Positions 22,033-24,027 of a stretch of 24,027 nt of DNA are shown here, piece by piece; position 1 is the stretch's first letter; each line of letters starts with the position of its first letter. The position numbers and the translations under genes are program-made. Below the pieces are notes generated by a model, which was given only the letters and a program-made list of their open reading frames with translations, did not search any database and was not told the origin of the DNA. This stretch comes from Clostridia bacterium (lineage in GTDB: Bacteria > Bacillota > Clostridia > Oscillospirales > Acutalibacteraceae), in the NCBI GenBank assembly GCA_900769375.1, contig CAAGGN010000119.1, positions 1-24,027 of the forward strand, in the 5' to 3' direction.

Positions 22033-22949
22033 TGTTCGTTAATGTTACTGTTCAGGTTGTTATCCTGTTTATACTGATTCTTGTGGGCGTAGCCCTCGCG
22101 AAAATTAAAATTTTAAATGAAAATGCCTGTAAAGGTATGGCAGATGTGGTGCTGGTGCTTGCTACGCCTTGCGTTATCGTGCAGTCATTTATCAGAGAAT
22201 TTGATAAATCTTCCCTTAAAACTCTGCTTTTGAGTTTTCTTATTGGGGTAGGAGCCCATCTTCTCTTTATAATCGCAAGCAGAATTTTAATTAAAGATAA
22301 TGATAAGCGGAAAGAAAAGGTTTTGCAGTTTGGCATAATTTTCGCCAACTGCGGATATATGTCCATTCCTCTCCAACGGGCCCTTCTCGGTGATGACGGC
22401 GTATTTATCGCCTCGGCGTATATTGCTATATTCAATATCTTTATGTGGAGTTACGGGCTTTATATTATGGGTGGCGACAAGGTCAAAATAAGCGCCAAAA
22501 AGTTGCTCTTTAACCCCGGTATAATTGCCGTAAGCGTTGGACTTATTATCTTTTTGCTTTCAATTCCCGTACCGTCAATTATAAAAGCGCCTATTGGCTA
22601 TCTCGCCTCTTTAAATACGCCTCTTCCAATGATAATAATCGGTTATTATCTTGCAAAGAGTAATATTTTAAAGACCTTCAAGGATATTAAATGTATCTTG
22701 GCAATGGCGTTGCGACTTGTGGTTTTACCCCTTTTGGCCCTTCTGGTTTTATGGGCTTGCGGCGTAAGGGATACAATACTCGTTTCCTCGGTGATTTCGA
22801 TTTGCTCACCCGTAGCGGCAGCAACCACAATGTTTTCTGCCAAATACGATGCCGATACCGAAACCTCGGCAAATTTAGTTTCGGTAAGCACCTTGATTTC
22901 TATAATCACAATGCCGTTGATAATAACTTTAGCGCAGTATATTTCGTAA
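22032..22949 (+). CDS. AEC (auxin efflux carrier) family transporter
   Basis: Membrane transporter of the AEC family, whose bacterial members are mostly permeases for small organic acids such as malate. The 305 residues have about ten hydrophobic helices. The family traits are visible: ILFILILVGVALAKIKIL with NENACKGMADVVLVLATPC (11-47), FANCGYMSIPLQRALLGDDG (about 104-123), GYLASLNTPLPMIIIGYYLA, and SICSPVAAATTMFSAKYDAD with SANLVSVSTLISIITMPL at the end. Complete. Start ATG 22032 overlaps the galT stop by one base and relies on the upstream ribosome. Substrate cannot be read off. A perfect palindromic terminator follows directly. Confidence 0.9.
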   Translation: MFVNVTVQVVILFILILVGVALAKIKILNENACKGMADVVLVLATPCVIVQSFIREFDKSSLKTLLLSFLIGVGAHLLFIIASRILIKDNDKRKEKVLQFGIIFANCGYMSIPLQRALLGDDGVFIASAYIAIFNIFMWSYGLYIMGGDKVKISAKKLLFNPGIIAVSVGLIIFLLSIPVPSIIKAPIGYLASLNTPLPMIIIGYYLAKSNILKTFKDIKCILAMALRLVVLPLLALLVLWACGVRDTILVSSVISICSPVAAATTMFSAKYDADTETSANLVSVSTLISIITMPLIITLAQYIS

Positions 22950-22954
22950 AAGAG

Positions 22955-22985
22955 AAACGGAACGGTATATACCGTTCCGTTTTGC
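22955..22985 (+). terminator. Palindromic intrinsic terminator of galT-AEC
   Basis: A 28-bp perfect palindrome (22955-22982, AAACGGAACGGTAT and its complement) followed by GCTTT. The TTCCGTTTTG end also belongs to the longer repeat unit that recurs at 23885-23895. Confidence 0.85.
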
Positions 22986-23143
22986 TTTAATCAATATAAA
23001 AAGATGAATGTAGGGGAGGCGTTTCGCCTCCCGTTTATTTGCAGAAAATCAAAACGGGAGGGCTTTTCGGGAGGGGGAACCCCTCCCCTACAAAACAAAT
23101 TAATATCGGCAAAAATTAACCCGATTAGGTGAGGCCTAATCGG
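22957..23143. repeat. Modular hairpin repeat, copy A
   Basis: A composite intergenic repeat of about 187 bp. Its parts in order: a hairpin ending TTCCGTTTTG, the spacer ATCAATATAAA, a core 23009-23092 bounded by inverted TGTAGGGG and CCCCTACA, the spacer AAACAAATTAATATCGGCAAAA, and a last hairpin CCGATTAGG-TGAGG-CCTAATCGG (23121-23143). Inside the core is a perfect hairpin GGGGAGGCG-TTT-CGCCTCCC-like (23013-23032) and an inverse GGGAGGGGG/CCCCTCCCC set near the right end. It separates two convergent genes. Such TGTAGGGG...CCCCTACA elements resemble non-autonomous MITE-type repeats; no transposase is present. Confidence 0.8.
23105..23143 (-). terminator. Terminator of the XRE regulator gene
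   Basis: CCGATTAGG (23143-23135 on the minus strand), 5-nt loop, CCTAATCGG, then GTTAATTTTTG. It is the right-hand hairpin of repeat copy A, so the repeat doubles as terminator. Confidence 0.75.
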
Positions 23144-23153
23144 ATTTGCTGTT

Positions 23154-23375
23154 TTATTTAATTTTTGGATAAGAATTTTTATCGTTTGTAATACCTAAAA
23201 TATAGTCAACGCTTGTGTTATAGAATTTTGCGAGTTTAATCAATATTGCGGTAGGTATATCGTTTTCACCTGTTTCATATTTCGAATATCCCGTTTGCGA
23301 CATACCGAGCATTTTTGCAATTTCAGTTTGGTTTAGGTCCTTATCCTCTCTTAAATCGCGAATTCTTTTATACAT
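23154..23375 (-). CDS. XRE-family helix-turn-helix regulator
   Basis: Small DNA-binding repressor-type protein, 73 residues, all one Cro/C1-like HTH domain. The pattern is typical: RIRDLREDKDLNQTEIAKML (4-23), the recognition part GMSQTGYSKYETGENDIPT (24-42) and LIKLAKFYNTSVDYILGIT (45-63). There is no ligand or dimerisation domain beyond the fold. It is divergent from the DUF2493 gene across a 126-bp gap containing a TAACC-A-GGTTA palindrome that could be its operator. The start is ATG 23375; upstream AGGTTATATAT is only a fair ribosome site. Its target is probably itself and the divergent gene, by inference from position. Confidence 0.88.
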   Translation of the reverse strand: MYKRIRDLREDKDLNQTEIAKMLGMSQTGYSKYETGENDIPTAILIKLAKFYNTSVDYILGITNDKNSYPKIK

Positions 23376-23425
23376 ATATAACCTCTATATAATTAAGTTT
23401 ATTATCCTTAATTTTAGTTTAATCT

Positions 23426-23465
23426 TAACCAGGTTATTGATTTTTAATCTGAAATAGGTTAAAAT
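23426..23465 (+). promoter_or_regulatory. Promoter of the DUF2493 gene with candidate XRE operator
   Basis: TTGATT (23437-23442), 17-nt spacer, TAAAAT (23460-23465). A palindrome TAACC-A-GGTTA (23426-23436) abuts the -35 box, and a further half-site GGTTAA (23457-23462) overlaps the -10 box. This placement fits repression by the divergent XRE protein. Confidence 0.6.
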
Positions 23466-23501
23466 GTCGATATCAACGGTTGAATGCATAAGGAGTTAAA
23501 A

Positions 23502-23870
23502 ATGAAAAAAAGAGTAGTAATAGCAGGGTGCAGGAATTATACTAATTATAATGAGGCTAAAGAATATATTGATTATTGTCTTTGCAATATTCGAAAAGAA
23601 AATGAAATCATCATAATTTCAGGCGGCGCAAATGGGGCTGATGCCATTGGAGAACGTTATGCGGCAGAAAATAGATTTAAGGTTGAAATATATCCTGCCC
23701 AATGGGAAAAATACGGCAGAAGCGCAGGTCCAAAAAGGAACGAAGAGATGGCGAAAATATGTGACTGCGTGATATGCTTTTGGGATGGAAAAAGCAGGGG
23801 TACAAAATCTATGATAGAATATGCGAAAAAACACAATAAACCCATCAGAATAAAAAAATATATATCGTAG
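23502..23870 (+). CDS. DUF2493 / YspA-like SLOG-fold protein
   Basis: Cytoplasmic protein of the DUF2493 group in the SLOG superfamily (Rossmann-like, proposed to sense or process nucleotide-derived ligands; related to DprA and LOG). The 122 residues show VVIAGCRNY (5-13), the phosphate-binding loop SGGANGAD (40-47), AGPKRNEEM (75-83) and FWDGKSRGTKSMIEYAKK (93-110), all expected for the family. Such genes are common in phages and mobile islands. The ATG 23502 sits 6 nt after AGGAG; an in-frame ATG at 23484 precedes that site and is rejected. The TAG stop is already inside repeat copy B (GTAGGGAAGG). Catalysis versus sensing is not known. Confidence 0.87.
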   Translation: MKKRVVIAGCRNYTNYNEAKEYIDYCLCNIRKENEIIIISGGANGADAIGERYAAENRFKVEIYPAQWEKYGRSAGPKRNEEMAKICDCVICFWDGKSRGTKSMIEYAKKHNKPIRIKKYIS

Positions 23871-24027
23871 GGAAGGGCCTTGGTCCTTCCGTTTTGATTT
23901 CATCAATATAAATAAATGGTTGTAGGGGAGGGGTTTCCCCTCCCGTTTTTAAATCCAAAATCTTTACAGGAGGCAAGACGCCTCCCCTACGAAAAACAAA
24001 TTGATATCGGCAAAACCCCCGATTAGC
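23868..24027. repeat. Modular hairpin repeat, copy B (cut by window end)
   Basis: The same order of parts as copy A: hairpin ending TTCCGTTTTG, ATCAATATAAA, a core 23921-23991 bounded by TGTAGGGG and CCCCTACG with an internal GGGGAGGGG-TTT-CCCCTCCC hairpin, then AAACAAATTGATATCGGCAAAA and the left half of a CCCGATTAG hairpin at the window end. It is in the same orientation as copy A. The core differs inside (right half AGGAGGCAAGACGCCTCC), so the copies are relatives, not a recent duplication. Confidence 0.78.
23871..23896 (+). terminator. Terminator of the DUF2493 gene
   Basis: GGAAGGGCC (23871-23879), TT, GGTCCTTCC (23882-23890), then GTTTTG. It forms the left-hand hairpin of repeat copy B. 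Confidence 0.75.

Overview
This is a 24 kb contig end, probably metagenomic, from a low-to-moderate-GC, endospore-forming Bacillota lineage of the class Clostridia. A gut Oscillospirales/Ruminococcaceae-like bacterium is my best guess, by inference only. Pointers are SpoIIE, a SpoIVFB-like M50 protease, DnaD plus a DnaI/DnaC-type loader, a Phe T-box riboswitch, IreB, strong sigma-A promoters with 17-nt spacers, and frequent ATGA start/stop overlaps. The first 20 bases are Illumina adapter, not genome, so the first gene is cut by the assembly.

Layout: 21-1436 holds a dnaD-dnaC primosome operon (minus) and 1446-2777 an AGCS amino-acid symporter (minus). 2871-3000 is tRNA-Arg(ACG) with its terminator. 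3001-4027 is an AT-rich insertion-like module: repeats and hairpins, a promoter, an S23/four-helix-bundle protein and a translationally coupled unknown protein. 4028-4845 encodes an M50 site-2 protease with a tiny membrane partner (minus). 4911-6583 is mnmA with a coupled LUD protein. 6665-7243 is a small surface protein with a sorting-like C terminus. 7315-8675 is a cysteine hydrolase coupled to a NodB-type deacetylase. 8725-8970 is ireB (minus). 9037-12466 is pheS-pheT (minus), under a Phe T-box at about 12620-12880, with a short repeat element between T-box and pheS. 12922-15219 is spoIIE (minus). 15370-19284 is a four-gene minus operon: nifS-like cysteine desulfurase, thiI, an unknown acidic tail-anchored protein and a COG2426 membrane protein. 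19461-20480 is a DUF3048 lipoprotein. 20545-22949 is galT with an AEC transporter. 22955-24027 holds two copies of a modular hairpin repeat enclosing a divergent XRE-regulator / DUF2493 (SLOG-like) pair.

Functional links: nifS and thiI probably make 4-thiouridine in tRNA; mnmA makes 2-thiouridine at the wobble base and needs sulfur from a desulfurase, perhaps this one. The tRNA, Phe-tRNA synthetase and its T-box add to a translation theme, and spoIIE plus the M50 protease point to sporulation. The accessory parts most worth a second look are the S23/unknown-protein module, the XRE/SLOG pair between repeats, and the acidic membrane protein of the sulfur operon. None of these can be called a proven new system from sequence reading alone.
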